Positions 1 to 7,919 are shown, counted from the stretch's first letter. The stretch is 13,882 bases of DNA from Fibrobacterota bacterium (GCA_030619215.1 JAUXBV010000024.1:1-13882), one strand, 5' to 3'. Program-made: numbers and translations. The notes: a model not told the origin generated them from the letters alone.

Positions 1-72
1 CCTATTAATCCCTAAACAGCGTGTTACACAAATACGGCCTATTAAAACTCGTCACCCGGTTTCTTTACTTAA

Positions 73-86
73 AAACAACGTTGTTT
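73..86. promoter_or_regulatory. 14-bp perfect palindrome upstream of the HD-GYP gene
   Basis: The sequence AAACAACGTTGTTT reads identically on both strands, and lies about 90 bases before the start codon at 179. A TATAAT hexamer at 130-135 could be a -10 element, but I see no good -35 at the right distance. The palindrome would then lie just upstream of the promoter, where an activator or repressor could bind. This is an inference from position and symmetry only; AT-rich palindromes of this size can occur by chance. Confidence 0.25.
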
Positions 87-178
87 ATTGTATTTCACTT
101 AATAGTAGCAAAGTGAAGGGTTTAAATTATATAATATTAATAAGTTAGAACAGTATCAACCTTTTTTCAAAAGTCAAT

Positions 179-1360
179 ATGGTCTCATATAATATCGACG
201 ATGTTACGGATGATATGGTACTGGGGAGGTCCATATTCCTGCCCACCGGAGAGCTGCTCCTTGCCGCAGGATACCGCCTTACCGAAAGATACCGCACACG
301 CCTCAAGCAGATGGGATTCAGTACCGTATATATTCAGGTTGAAGGCACTGATGATATAATACCTGAAAACATCATTTCAGAGCATGTGCAGCGCGACCTG
401 AGTGTATCGGTAAACAAATCCACCACCGAACTAAAAAGCTCCTTCAGCATCCGCCAGGAGGGCAGGCAGACTATCAGGAAAATGATCAGGGAAAACAAGC
501 AATATTTAAATAAATATTTGAATAATTCCGGTCTATTAAACGCTGTAGAAAAAATGATTGATGAAATTCTCAACCAGCCCTCTGTAGTTCTCAATATGGC
601 TGCCCTGCAGAGAGCCGGCAATGACCTGTTCTCCCATGCAATTAATGTTGCTGTTATTGCATTGTCCATAGGCCGTAAATTCCACTTGTCATATGAAGAG
701 ATGAAGCAGCTTGCCCTGGGCGCAATAAATTTCGATCTTGGCCTCATTGCTATTCCAAAAGAGATTCGTGACAAAAATGGAAAATTCGATTCCCAGGAAG
801 AAAAAGAAATCTATACACAGCACACGGTGTACGGCTATTTAATGCTCTCGCAAAATCCTTCCATTGCGCCGACCAGTGCAGCTGTTGCGCTTCAACATCA
901 TGAGCATCAGGACGGAACCGGGTTTCCCCGTAATATTCGCGGTGAAAACCTGGCTCCGCTCAAGGACTTTTCCAGGAAAAACCTCATTCACCGTTTTTCC
1001 GAGATTGTCGCCGTTGCAGACACCTATGACATGTTTACAACCGGCCGCATGGGGCCGATGTTAGACTTGCGCAAAGCAATACGTAAAATTATTGAAATGG
1101 GCGGAGAAAAGTTAAACAAGGAGATTGTAAAGACTCTCACATCTATAGTGCCCGTATACCCTGTCGGCGCCCGCATACGGGTAGCAAACGCCCCCTCGTC
1201 ACAGCTTATCGGCTATCATGGAGTTGTTGCCAGGGATAACCCGGAAGACATTGAAAATCCCCAAATTATTCTTTACGAAACAAAAAATCATCAGAAAGTC
1301 AAACCGATTTTAATTGACCTCTCGGATCATACCGGTTTTCAGCTGGAGCTAATAACATAA
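179..1360 (+). CDS. HD-GYP domain protein with degenerate HD motif
   Basis: The 393-residue protein has an N-terminal region (about 1-55) like the small domain that precedes many HD-GYP modules (VTDDMVLGRSIF, then GELLLAAGYRL). A linker follows, then an HD-GYP-like domain at about 145-290. HD-GYP enzymes are metal-dependent c-di-GMP phosphodiesterases. Visible signatures are H153, H215, the HHExxDGxGFP motif at 240-250 and the VAD motif around D281. The central HDxGK motif reads F185-D186-L-G-L, so the metal-binding His and the following Lys are lost. The protein may therefore be inactive, or act as a c-di-GMP sensor or with altered chemistry. A C-terminal extension (about 325-393, beginning VYPVGARIRV) resembles the tail seen in some HD-GYP proteins. 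There is no signal peptide or membrane segment, so it is probably cytoplasmic. No clear Shine-Dalgarno precedes the ATG; the start is chosen because the N-terminal domain begins there. The gene stands alone and converges with the next gene after 13 bases. Confidence 0.85.
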   Translation: MVSYNIDDVTDDMVLGRSIFLPTGELLLAAGYRLTERYRTRLKQMGFSTVYIQVEGTDDIIPENIISEHVQRDLSVSVNKSTTELKSSFSIRQEGRQTIRKMIRENKQYLNKYLNNSGLLNAVEKMIDEILNQPSVVLNMAALQRAGNDLFSHAINVAVIALSIGRKFHLSYEEMKQLALGAINFDLGLIAIPKEIRDKNGKFDSQEEKEIYTQHTVYGYLMLSQNPSIAPTSAAVALQHHEHQDGTGFPRNIRGENLAPLKDFSRKNLIHRFSEIVAVADTYDMFTTGRMGPMLDLRKAIRKIIEMGGEKLNKEIVKTLTSIVPVYPVGARIRVANAPSSQLIGYHGVVARDNPEDIENPQIILYETKNHQKVKPILIDLSDHTGFQLELIT

Positions 1361-1373
1361 TAATTAGCTTCTT

Positions 1374-2138
1374 TTATTTCTTTTTTCTTTTCGCCTTCAC
1401 AACTTTCGCAATATCTTTCATTATCTTAATACCATTCTTCTTATGAAGGAGGTTGCCGGTCACAATAATATCAGCGCCCGCATTAATTTTTTCAACAGCC
1501 GTGGACGCGTCGCGGATCCCTCCGCCGACAATAACCGGAATGTCAACATATTCCCTTACCATGCGGATCATCTTGCTCGGCACGGTACTCGATGCACCGC
1601 TGCCTGCCTCAAGGTAGATCATGCTCATCCCCATATACTGTGCGGCAAGGGCATGCGCTGCCGCTATCATAGGCTTTGACCGTGGAAGCGGCCGGGTGTT
1701 GCTCATGAACTCAACCGACGTTACAGCACCGGATTCAACCAGCATGTATGCTGTGGAAATAGGCTCAATGCCGTATTCTTTAATTAACGGCGCGCCTTTT
1801 ACCTGCTCGCCGATCAGGTTCATCGGGTTGCGGCCGGAGACAAGTGACAAAAAGAGAATGGCATCCGCCATAGAGGATATCTGGGTTGCATCGCCGGGAA
1901 ACAGGATTACTGGAACGTCAACCGCCTTCTTTACACTTGAAACAAAACTGTCAAGGTGGTTTGTATTCAGAAGGCTCCCGCCAATGAGCATTGCGTCTGC
2001 ACCTGCTTTCTGCGCTTCGGATGCAATACGGGCAGCCTCCCTGTCTGAAAAATCATCCGGGTCAAGCAAGATCCAGTAGCAGCCATTACCCGCATCCACA
2101 CTTTTCGTAATTCTCTCTAATATCGGTCCGATTCTCAC
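1374..2138 (-). CDS. Geranylgeranylglyceryl/heptaprenylglyceryl phosphate synthase family protein
   Basis: This 254-residue TIM-barrel protein belongs to the GGGPS/PcrB family, which joins sn-glycerol-1-phosphate to a polyprenyl diphosphate to form the first ether bond of archaeal-type lipids. Family motifs are in order: LLDPD at 24-28, IGGS at 52-55, FPG at 80-82, SGRNP at 101-105, YLEAGSGA at 175-182, VGGGIRD at 204-210 and TGNLL at 227-231. The length and the YLEAGSG/GGGIR phosphate-binding segments fit the group that includes Bacteroidetes and many archaeal enzymes rather than the shorter Bacillus PcrB, but chain length cannot be read from sequence. The start codon is GTG (2138-2136) and overlaps the alaS stop by four bases (GTGA), implying translational coupling. 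The C-terminus ends in a lysine/arginine-rich tail. No glycerol-1-phosphate dehydrogenase or second prenyltransferase is in the window, so the full pathway is not shown. Confidence 0.88.
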   Translation of the reverse strand: MRIGPILERITKSVDAGNGCYWILLDPDDFSDREAARIASEAQKAGADAMLIGGSLLNTNHLDSFVSSVKKAVDVPVILFPGDATQISSMADAILFLSLVSGRNPMNLIGEQVKGAPLIKEYGIEPISTAYMLVESGAVTSVEFMSNTRPLPRSKPMIAAAHALAAQYMGMSMIYLEAGSGASSTVPSKMIRMVREYVDIPVIVGGGIRDASTAVEKINAGADIIVTGNLLHKKNGIKIMKDIAKVVKAKRKKK

Positions 2139-4819
2139 GATATACCTGCCTTTTTATTAATAATTGATACTGCAGCATCGATTGCTTCCTGAATTTTTCC
2201 AACATCCTTACCGCCTGCCTGCGCACGGGTGGGACTGCCGCCGCCGCCGCCGCCGGCTACCTTTGCCGCAGCCTTCACAAGCTCGCCACAATGAATACCA
2301 TACTCATCCACAGCCTTGGGGCCGCAGCATGCTGAGAACTGCGCTTTTCCATCCACCTCGGCACCAAGGAAAATAACCGCTGTTTCAAGATTTTTCTTTC
2401 GTATTGTGTCTGACACCTTATCGGTCAAATTCACAAACCTCTTTCTGTCCATTGAACCAAAGTTTTCCGCTACCCAGGGAAACGCTCCTTTTGAAGCTTT
2501 CTCAATTAATTTCTCAACCTCTTTACCAGCAGACGCCCCCATCAGTTTGCCCATCTCCAGCCCAAGGCTCTTTACCTTTGCGACATTTTCAGTAATCCGT
2601 TTTATTAAATCTTCCTCGTTTACCCTGAGTATATCGCTTAACCGGGAAACAATTTGCTCTTTTGCCTGAAAGTATTTCAGGCAACCCATGCCGGTTACCG
2701 CTTCAATACGCCGGACTCCTGCCGCGATACTGCTTTCGGATACGATATGAAACATGCCTATGTTGCCTGTCATACTAGTATGCGTGCCGCCGCAAAGCTC
2801 CATGCTGATTTTACCCATGTTAACAACACGGACAGATTCACCATATTTCTCTCCGAACAGTGCAATAGCTCCCGCCTCTTTTGCTTCATCTGTTTTCTTT
2901 ACCGTTGTCTCAACAGGCAGGTTTGCAAATATCCATTCATTCACCTGATCTTCAACCCTTCTGAGCTCGTCAGGTGTAAGGGCCTTGAAATGGGTAAAAT
3001 CAAACCGGAAGCCTTCAGGTGCAACACGGGAGCCTGACTGGCTCACATGATCTCCAAGTACCTTTCGCAATGCCGCCTGCAGCAGGTGGGTCGCACTGTG
3101 GTTTCTCCCGGTGTGCATTCTGTCAACACTATTGATTCTTGCCCGAAGCGGCTCTTTCAGAAGCGCAACAGGGAACGCTTCACCGGCCTTTACTTTGTGA
3201 ACTGCCATGTCGTTCCACGTTATGGTGCCCGTCACCGCAAGCTCTGTTTTATCCTTTGTAATGAGGACGCCCGTATCACCAAGCTGCCCGCCCATTTCCG
3301 CATAGAAGGGCGTTTTGTCAAGAACTACGAAACATTCTTTACATGAATCTGCTGCCCGATCAGCACCAGTTACTTTATACCTGCATACTGAAACCTCGGT
3401 TTCATAATTATCATGCCCGACAAACTCAGTCTCCGGCGCCTTCTTCAGCTCAACCCATCCTTCTGCTGAAAGCTCACCGCCCCCCCCTTTTGCCGCATCC
3501 CGCGCACGGGTTCTCTGTAAAGCCATCAGCTTCTCGAATCCCCCTTCGTCAACAGCCAGCTCCTGCTCCGCGGAAATAAGGCGGGTAAGGTCCATGGGAA
3601 AGCCGTAGGTGTCGTAGAGGGTAAAAACATCAGTACCGGAAAGCTGTTTCTTCTTCGAAGCTTTCGTTTTTTCAATCATCTGACTGATCTTTTCCAGTCC
3701 CAGCTCCAGGGTTTGGTCGAAACGCTCCTCTTCGCTTTTGATAATCTGCTCCACATACTCTCGTCGCTGGGTAATCTCAGGAAACGCATCACCCATAATG
3801 TCAATAACAACCGGCACCATCTTATACAGAAACGGCTCTGAAAAATCGAGCTTTCTGCCGAAGCGGTAAGCCCTCCGCAACAGCCTGCGCACCACATAGC
3901 CCCGGCCTTCGTTGGAAGGAAACGCGCCGTCTGTAATAGCAAAAACGAGCGCTCGTATGTGATCGGCAATTACCCTAAACGGTGTTCCTCCCGATCCATA
4001 TTCATATTTCTTACCACTGAGCTTCTCCACTTGTTTTATTATAGGCTCGAACAGGTCTGTGGCATAATTTGAATCCGATTTCTGAATAAGGCGTACAACG
4101 CGCTCAAATCCCATTCCCGTATCAATATGCTTACTTGGAAGCTCATGAAGCGACGAGTCTTCCTCCCTGTTAAACTGAATAAAGACAAGGTTCCATATTT
4201 CTATGTGTCTACTGCATCCATCTACATTTATGCCGCATTTATGTCCCGGCTCCTTTTCATTGGCACAATACCCAGGGCCGTTATCCAGATGAATCTCTGA
4301 ACAGGGGCCGCACGGGCCGATTTTCCCCATCTCCCAGAAGTTATCTTTTGCGCTGTGCCTGCTTATGTGGGAGTTATCAATATCGGTTTCTGTTTTCCAC
4401 AGCTCCTCAGCTTCTTTATCATCTTCAAACACTGTGGCATAAAGCTTGTCTTTTGGTAAACCCCATACGTCCGTTAAAAGCTCCCATGCCCATGTAATGG
4501 CTTCTTTCTTATAGTAATCACCAAAAGACCAGTTACCCAGCATCTCAAAAAAGGTATGGTGGTGATGATCGACACCTACCTCTTCAAGATCGTTGTGCTT
4601 GCCTGAAACACGCATACATTTCTGTGAATTGGCTGCCCTTTTCAAATCGCCGCGGCTCTCTCCCATGAAAATGGACTTGAACTGGTTCATGCCTGCATTG
4701 GTAAAAAGCAGTGTCGGGTCATCCTGTGGAACAACCGGAGCACTCGGCACAAAACGGTGCTTTTTACTTTTAAAAAAATCGATAAATTCCCGGCGAATTA
4801 CTGTTGCAGATTTTGTCAT
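2135..4819 (-). CDS. alaS: Alanyl-tRNA synthetase
   Basis: AlaRS attaches alanine to tRNA-Ala in the cytoplasm. The 894-residue protein is full length for the family (about 875 in E. coli). The class II catalytic domain occupies roughly 1-240, with FEMLGNWSFGDYY at 91-103 and GPCGPCSEIH at 168-177. A tRNA-recognition region and the editing domain follow, with its zinc/active-site elements HxxxH at 574-578 and CGGTH at 676-680. The C-Ala domain is at the end, with a six-glycine run at 856-861 followed by SPTRAQAGGKD. The ATG start fits the conserved N-terminus (REFIDFFKSKKHRF). An AAGGAG lies about 15 bases upstream of the ATG, an unusually long spacing. It is the middle gene of the recA operon: 43 bases after recA and overlapping the downstream synthase by 4 bases. 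Confidence 0.98.
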   Translation of the reverse strand: MTKSATVIRREFIDFFKSKKHRFVPSAPVVPQDDPTLLFTNAGMNQFKSIFMGESRGDLKRAANSQKCMRVSGKHNDLEEVGVDHHHHTFFEMLGNWSFGDYYKKEAITWAWELLTDVWGLPKDKLYATVFEDDKEAEELWKTETDIDNSHISRHSAKDNFWEMGKIGPCGPCSEIHLDNGPGYCANEKEPGHKCGINVDGCSRHIEIWNLVFIQFNREEDSSLHELPSKHIDTGMGFERVVRLIQKSDSNYATDLFEPIIKQVEKLSGKKYEYGSGGTPFRVIADHIRALVFAITDGAFPSNEGRGYVVRRLLRRAYRFGRKLDFSEPFLYKMVPVVIDIMGDAFPEITQRREYVEQIIKSEEERFDQTLELGLEKISQMIEKTKASKKKQLSGTDVFTLYDTYGFPMDLTRLISAEQELAVDEGGFEKLMALQRTRARDAAKGGGGELSAEGWVELKKAPETEFVGHDNYETEVSVCRYKVTGADRAADSCKECFVVLDKTPFYAEMGGQLGDTGVLITKDKTELAVTGTITWNDMAVHKVKAGEAFPVALLKEPLRARINSVDRMHTGRNHSATHLLQAALRKVLGDHVSQSGSRVAPEGFRFDFTHFKALTPDELRRVEDQVNEWIFANLPVETTVKKTDEAKEAGAIALFGEKYGESVRVVNMGKISMELCGGTHTSMTGNIGMFHIVSESSIAAGVRRIEAVTGMGCLKYFQAKEQIVSRLSDILRVNEEDLIKRITENVAKVKSLGLEMGKLMGASAGKEVEKLIEKASKGAFPWVAENFGSMDRKRFVNLTDKVSDTIRKKNLETAVIFLGAEVDGKAQFSACCGPKAVDEYGIHCGELVKAAAKVAGGGGGGSPTRAQAGGKDVGKIQEAIDAAVSIINKKAGIS

Positions 4820-4862
4820 TTCTTTTTATACTATCTCCTTATTAATAGAACACGTCCGCGTT

Positions 4863-5909
4863 CTATTTTTTTTCTTCTTCTACCTCAGCCTTAACTAAAC
4901 CAAGCTTAACCTTCAGCTTCTCGGTAATAGCCTCTAAAATATCTTTATTCTCTTTAAGAAAATCCTTTACCTTTTCTCTTCCCTGGCCTAAACGCTCACC
5001 GTCGTATGAAAACCATGCGCCGCTCTTTTCTACAATATCATTCTCGGCTGCCAGGTCAAGGATATCTCCCTCTGTAGAGATTCCCTGTCCGTACATGATG
5101 TCAAACTCCGTCTCCCGAAACGGTGGCGACATCTTATTCTTAACTACCCGAACGCGGGTTCTGTTACCAACGGCCCTGTCTCCCTCTTTAATTGTTGCAA
5201 TACGCCGTATATCAAGTCGAACGGACGCGTAAAATTTCAGGGCATTGCCTCCGGTTGTGGTCTCCGGGTTGCCGAACATTACCCCAATCTTCATACGCAA
5301 CTGGTTAATAAAGATCAGGCAGGTATTTGATTTTGCAATAATGGCGGTAAGCTTACGCAGGGCCTGGGACATGAGACGCGCCTGTAGCCCCATGTGGCTG
5401 TCTCCCATCTCGCCCTCAATCTCGGCAACCGGCACCAGGGCTGCCACACTGTCAATGACAACAATATCAATGGCTCCGCTGCGGACCAAGGTATCTGCAA
5501 TCTCCAAAGCCTGCTCACCCGAATCGGGTTGTGAAACCAGAAGGTTGTCAACATCAACACCGATGTTCTGAGCATACGTGGGGTCAAATGCATATTCCGC
5601 ATCAATTAGTACTGCAACACCACCCGTTTTCTGGGCATTTGCTATAGCATGAAGCGCCAGGGTGGTTTTCCCCGAAGCTTCGGGGCCATATATCTCGATA
5701 ATCCGCCCCCTTGGCATGCCTCCCACACCCAATGCCGCGTCCAAAGAAAGCGCTCCGGTTGGAATGATCCTGATATCACGTTTACGACCTGAAGTGCCAA
5801 GCCGCATAATTGAGCCTTTCCCATGCTGCTTCTCTATCTGGCTCAATGCATGTTCGATTGCAGAATCTTTGTTTTTCTCTGCTTTTACCTGATTACTCTT
5901 TTTAGCCAT
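4863..5909 (-). CDS. recA: Recombinase RecA
   Basis: RecA forms ATP-dependent filaments on single-stranded DNA for homologous recombination and stimulates LexA self-cleavage. The 348-residue protein is typical in length. The Walker A motif GPEASGKT is at 75-82, the catalytic glutamate is in DAEYAFDP (E105), Walker B is VVIDSVAAL at 150-158, and DNA-binding loop L2 is [11 protein letters not shown] at 211-221. The C-terminus is acidic (EVEEEKK), as usual. The ATG start is supported by AAGGAG seven bases upstream. It is the first gene of a minus-strand operon with alaS and a GGGPS-family gene. The usual downstream neighbour recX is absent here. I found no LexA box of the E. coli (CTGT-N8-ACAG) or Bacillus (GAAC-N4-GTTC) type upstream. 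Confidence 0.99.
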   Translation of the reverse strand: MAKKSNQVKAEKNKDSAIEHALSQIEKQHGKGSIMRLGTSGRKRDIRIIPTGALSLDAALGVGGMPRGRIIEIYGPEASGKTTLALHAIANAQKTGGVAVLIDAEYAFDPTYAQNIGVDVDNLLVSQPDSGEQALEIADTLVRSGAIDIVVIDSVAALVPVAEIEGEMGDSHMGLQARLMSQALRKLTAIIAKSNTCLIFINQLRMKIGVMFGNPETTTGGNALKFYASVRLDIRRIATIKEGDRAVGNRTRVRVVKNKMSPPFRETEFDIMYGQGISTEGDILDLAAENDIVEKSGAWFSYDGERLGQGREKVKDFLKENKDILEAITEKLKVKLGLVKAEVEEEKK

Positions 5910-6370
5910 TGAATTGCTCCTTCTTGTTGTATGAATAATAATGGTTGCTATTTATTCTTCACAAAATAAATAATTCCTTAAATTGTAACTTGGATTATTC
6001 ATGATTTAAAGGATTTCCCGGATTTTAACTAATGAATGTTTAATGTAATTTCATATATGCTAAGAACTTGCTGTGTGTTGACTGGTAACATTATTATAAT
6101 GTGTTTTATAACGAATTTTTTAATAGCAATTTCTTCGCACTAATTGGGTTTAAACGAGTTGTGTAATTTGAATATGAATTAATCGGGGTAAGTGCCTTAT
6201 ACTTAAAATATTAAAAATTATAAAAACTAATAAATTTTTCATTTGAAAATTCGAGATCATGTATTATTTTAGTGGGCTTTTTACAAACGACAACACCTTA
6301 TGTGTCTTGATAAAAGGGTATAAAATAACAGAAATATCAACATATTAACAAAGTAACATCCATCATCATC
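5910..6370. other. AT-rich intergenic region between divergent recA and nuclease-like gene
   Basis: This 461-bp stretch separates recA (minus) from the next plus-strand gene. Apart from the recA ribosome-binding site and candidate promoter at its left end, it holds no convincing gene. Features seen: a TTGACT at 6078-6083 and a TATAAT at 6095-6100 that are too close together to form one promoter, a weak AT-only hairpin around 6232-6251, and a TATAAAAT near 6319-6326 that could be the -10 for the gene at 6371, though without a matching -35. A short run of CAT triplets precedes that start codon. The composition is clearly more AT-rich than the flanking housekeeping genes. Confidence 0.6.
5935..5964 (-). 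promoter_or_regulatory. Candidate sigma70-type promoter for the recA operon
   Basis: On the minus strand TTGTGA (5964-5959) and TATTAT (5940-5935) are separated by 18 bases. Transcription would start near 5928, giving a leader of about 19 bases that still contains the recA ribosome-binding site. Each hexamer has four or five matches to consensus, but the region is AT-rich, so a chance match is possible. Confidence 0.4.
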
Positions 6371-6781
6371 ATGGGTACATGGTACAGAGAAAACAGATTC
6401 CTGAAAAAGCTCGGACAGTTCCAGCGATTGGAGCAGATAGGGCTGGGCAGGCTTGAAGCCGGCGGCTATTCCGCTGACTATGCATTATGGAAAATGCTGC
6501 AGAAAGGCCGGCTTGCAGGATTTAAATTCGAAAGAAACAAAAGAATCCTCGGCAACATTGTAAGCTTCTATTGCAAAGAATCCAACCTCGTCATAGACCT
6601 TCAACACATCGGCCACCGGATGAGACAGAAAGAAGAATTGGAGTGTGATAATACCCTGCAGAAGGCGGGAATAAAAGTTCTGCGGTTTCATCAGGATGTA
6701 ATATTGGAAAGACCGAACAGTGTTAAGAATTCCATACTTGAGGAGTTATTTACTTCTTCTACCGTAAAATATCAAAAATGA
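6371..6781 (+). CDS. DUF559-like small nuclease-fold protein with altered active site
   Basis: The 136-residue protein matches the DUF559 (Vsr/PD-(D/E)XK-like endonuclease) pattern from about residue 35: ALW at 38-40, GFKFER at 50-55, then IVSFYC at 63-68, VIDL at 74-77 and KVLRFHQDVIL at 102-112. In typical members these segments read IVDFYC, then ViELDG, with the acidic residues acting as metal ligands. Here the Asp of DFYC is Ser65, the Glu is Asp76, and the next Asp is Gln78. Catalysis is therefore doubtful, and the protein may be a nuclease remnant, a DNA-binding relative or an atypical enzyme. There is no signal peptide. The ATG has no evident Shine-Dalgarno; the first 34 residues are not conserved, so the true start could be slightly downstream. 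It lies in an AT-rich accessory interval beside a toxin-antitoxin pair. Confidence 0.75.
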   Translation: MGTWYRENRFLKKLGQFQRLEQIGLGRLEAGGYSADYALWKMLQKGRLAGFKFERNKRILGNIVSFYCKESNLVIDLQHIGHRMRQKEELECDNTLQKAGIKVLRFHQDVILERPNSVKNSILEELFTSSTVKYQK

Positions 6782-6883
6782 GCCTCTTCTTTATTCCACC
6801 GATAACCATTATATAGTTTTACCCTTTATGATTATCTGGTTAAAAATATGGCAATTTATATGGTTTAATAATATATTTAATAT

Positions 6884-7174
6884 ATGAAACAACCGGACTT
6901 TGACTGGGATTCGGATAAAAACAACATCAATATTGAAAAACACGGGGTTTCATTTGAAGTAGCACAATATGCGTTTCAAGACCCACAACGTGTTATCGCA
7001 TATGATCGAAAACACAGCACAAGGAAAGAAAAAAGATACTTCTGTTATGGTAAAGTGAATGAGCGAATTGTAACGGTTAGGTTTACAAAAAGAAACAAAA
7101 GAACAAGAATATTTGGCGCCGGTTTCTGGCGTGAAGGAAAGGAACTCTATTATGCGAAAAGAAAAATACACTAA
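6884..7174 (+). CDS. brnT: BrnT family toxin (RelE-like ribonuclease)
   Basis: BrnT toxins are small RelE-fold ribonucleases that inhibit translation and are neutralised by BrnA. This 96-residue protein shows the family N-terminus FDWDSDKNNINIEKHGVSFE at residues 6-25, the DP at 33-34, and the basic TKRNKRTRI strand at 68-76. The usual IRIISAR segment is changed to RIFGAGF, and the C-terminus REGKELYYAKRK is like the family's R-x-E-xx-Y ending. The length is normal. No Shine-Dalgarno precedes the ATG; the start is fixed by the conserved FDWD near the N-terminus. It is followed by an overlapping brnA, the usual toxin-first order. The pair is presumably autoregulated by BrnA binding the AT-rich upstream region, but no operator could be identified with confidence. 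Confidence 0.85.
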   Translation: MKQPDFDWDSDKNNINIEKHGVSFEVAQYAFQDPQRVIAYDRKHSTRKEKRYFCYGKVNERIVTVRFTKRNKRTRIFGAGFWREGKELYYAKRKIH

Positions 7175-7403
7175 TGCACCACCTGAAATAAAGAAAGCTA
7201 TAGAGCAAAGCGAAGTTATCGAAGACTTTCTTCCCCCTCCTGAGAAACTGGTTTTTAAAGAGGATAATATTAAAGTTACACTTGAGCTCAGCAAAAGGAG
7301 TGTTAATCTTTTTAAAAGATTTGCAAGGAAAAAAGGATACGGGTATCAACGCATGATCCGTAACCTTGTAGATATATATGCTGAGAAGGTGCTCCACATA
7401 TAA
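7152..7403 (+). CDS. brnA: BrnA family antitoxin (ribbon-helix-helix)
   Basis: BrnA binds BrnT and represses the operon through a C-terminal ribbon-helix-helix domain. The 83-residue protein has the family TNAPPEIKKAI element at 7-17, a linker with PPPEK at 28-32, then the beta strand KVTLEL at 41-46 and helices ending GYGYQRMIRNLVDIYAE at 62-78. The start is placed at the ATG at 7152 rather than an in-frame ATG at 7113, because AAAGGA lies eight bases upstream and the conserved region begins just after it. The shorter form overlaps brnT by 23 bases, as expected for a coupled pair. No terminator directly follows. Confidence 0.82.
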   Translation: MRKEKYTNAPPEIKKAIEQSEVIEDFLPPPEKLVFKEDNIKVTLELSKRSVNLFKRFARKKGYGYQRMIRNLVDIYAEKVLHI

Positions 7404-7565
7404 AAAAAATGTAAGAACATCTATGTAAATTGATCCCCTATTTCCCCTTCTTTTATGATGATTTTTCTGTTTTTTTAATCAGGTTTTGCACCCGTTGATA
7501 TTGGACTCCGATTTGTTAAATTTAATGTTAAACTTTTTAATAGTGCGCATTTTTAAAATTTTGAA

Positions 7566-7593
7566 TTGACTCTTGTCTTTTCCAAATTATATT
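7566..7593 (+). promoter_or_regulatory. Candidate promoter for a small RNA
   Basis: TTGACT at 7566-7571 and TATATT at 7588-7593 are separated by 16 bases, each matching the sigma70 consensus at five of six positions. It is the best promoter-like pair in the intergenic regions. No long ORF follows; instead there are two hairpins and a T-tract within about 100 bases. Confidence 0.55.
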
Positions 7594-7599
7594 AGTTAT

Positions 7600-7697
7600 T
7601 GCATGAGAGTGTCCTTTTGATAATGGGGTTGTACTTTAAGGAATGATGGCCTCCTTATTGTACAAGAAAGGGAAGCGCCCGCTTCCCTTTTTATTTT
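7600..7697 (+). ncRNA. Candidate small RNA, two hairpins
   Basis: Transcription from the promoter at 7566-7593 would begin near 7600 and end at the terminator near 7697, giving about 98 nt. The predicted RNA has a free 5' part and then hairpin one at 7629-7665. Its arms are TTGTAC-TT-TAAGGA and TCCTTA-TT-GTACAA: 12 pairs around a symmetric TT/TT internal loop, with a 9-nt loop. The terminator hairpin follows at once. I do not recognise a known RNA family. An alternative is a leftover terminator region of the brn operon whose -35/-10 match is accidental. The exact 5' end is an inference from the -10 position. Confidence 0.45.
7667..7697 (+). terminator. Rho-independent terminator
   Basis: A perfect 10-bp stem (AAAGGGAAGC paired with GCTTCCCTTT) with a 4-base loop GCCC is followed by a T-rich tail TT-A-TTTTT. 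It lies 264 bases after brnA, and could end the candidate small RNA, brn read-through, or both. The A-rich stretch before the stem is short, so function on the minus strand is less likely. Confidence 0.85.
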
Positions 7698-7919
7698 TCA
7701 TGCGGGGAATTACCATTTCTGTTGTTCGCGCTCTATGTTTTAAAATATCCGGACTCTACATTATATCAATCTATGGCATACCAGTTGCTTTTATTATAAC
7801 ATGCTTATAATAAGGACTCTTTTCATGCGACCTGTAATGTATTTCCCGGATAAAAAAAGGTGTGCTTTTTCAGGCTTAAAAAAGGTCTATTTGACCAAAC
7901 AGGTGATTTGGAGGAGTAA

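Noticed and set aside
1621..2079. 152-codon plus-strand ORF opposite the GGGPS-family gene
   Set aside because: Antisense shadow of a gene with full family motifs; no recognisable protein features.
2221..2260. GCC-triplet run resembling a microsatellite
   Set aside because: It encodes the conserved polyglycine of the AlaRS C-terminal domain on the minus strand, so it is explained by the protein.
6078..6100. TTGACT and TATAAT close together in the recA upstream region
   Set aside because: The spacer is 11 bases, too short for a sigma70 promoter.
6357..6373. CAT triplet run before the DUF559-like start codon
   Set aside because: Only four or five units; too short to claim phase variation.
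7643..7810. 55-codon ORF starting ATGATGGCC and running through the terminator hairpin
   Set aside because: Residues such as KKGKRPLPFLF come straight from translating the stem and T-tract, there is no spacing between the AAGGA and the ATG, and the rest is unremarkable hydrophobic sequence. It is probably not a gene.
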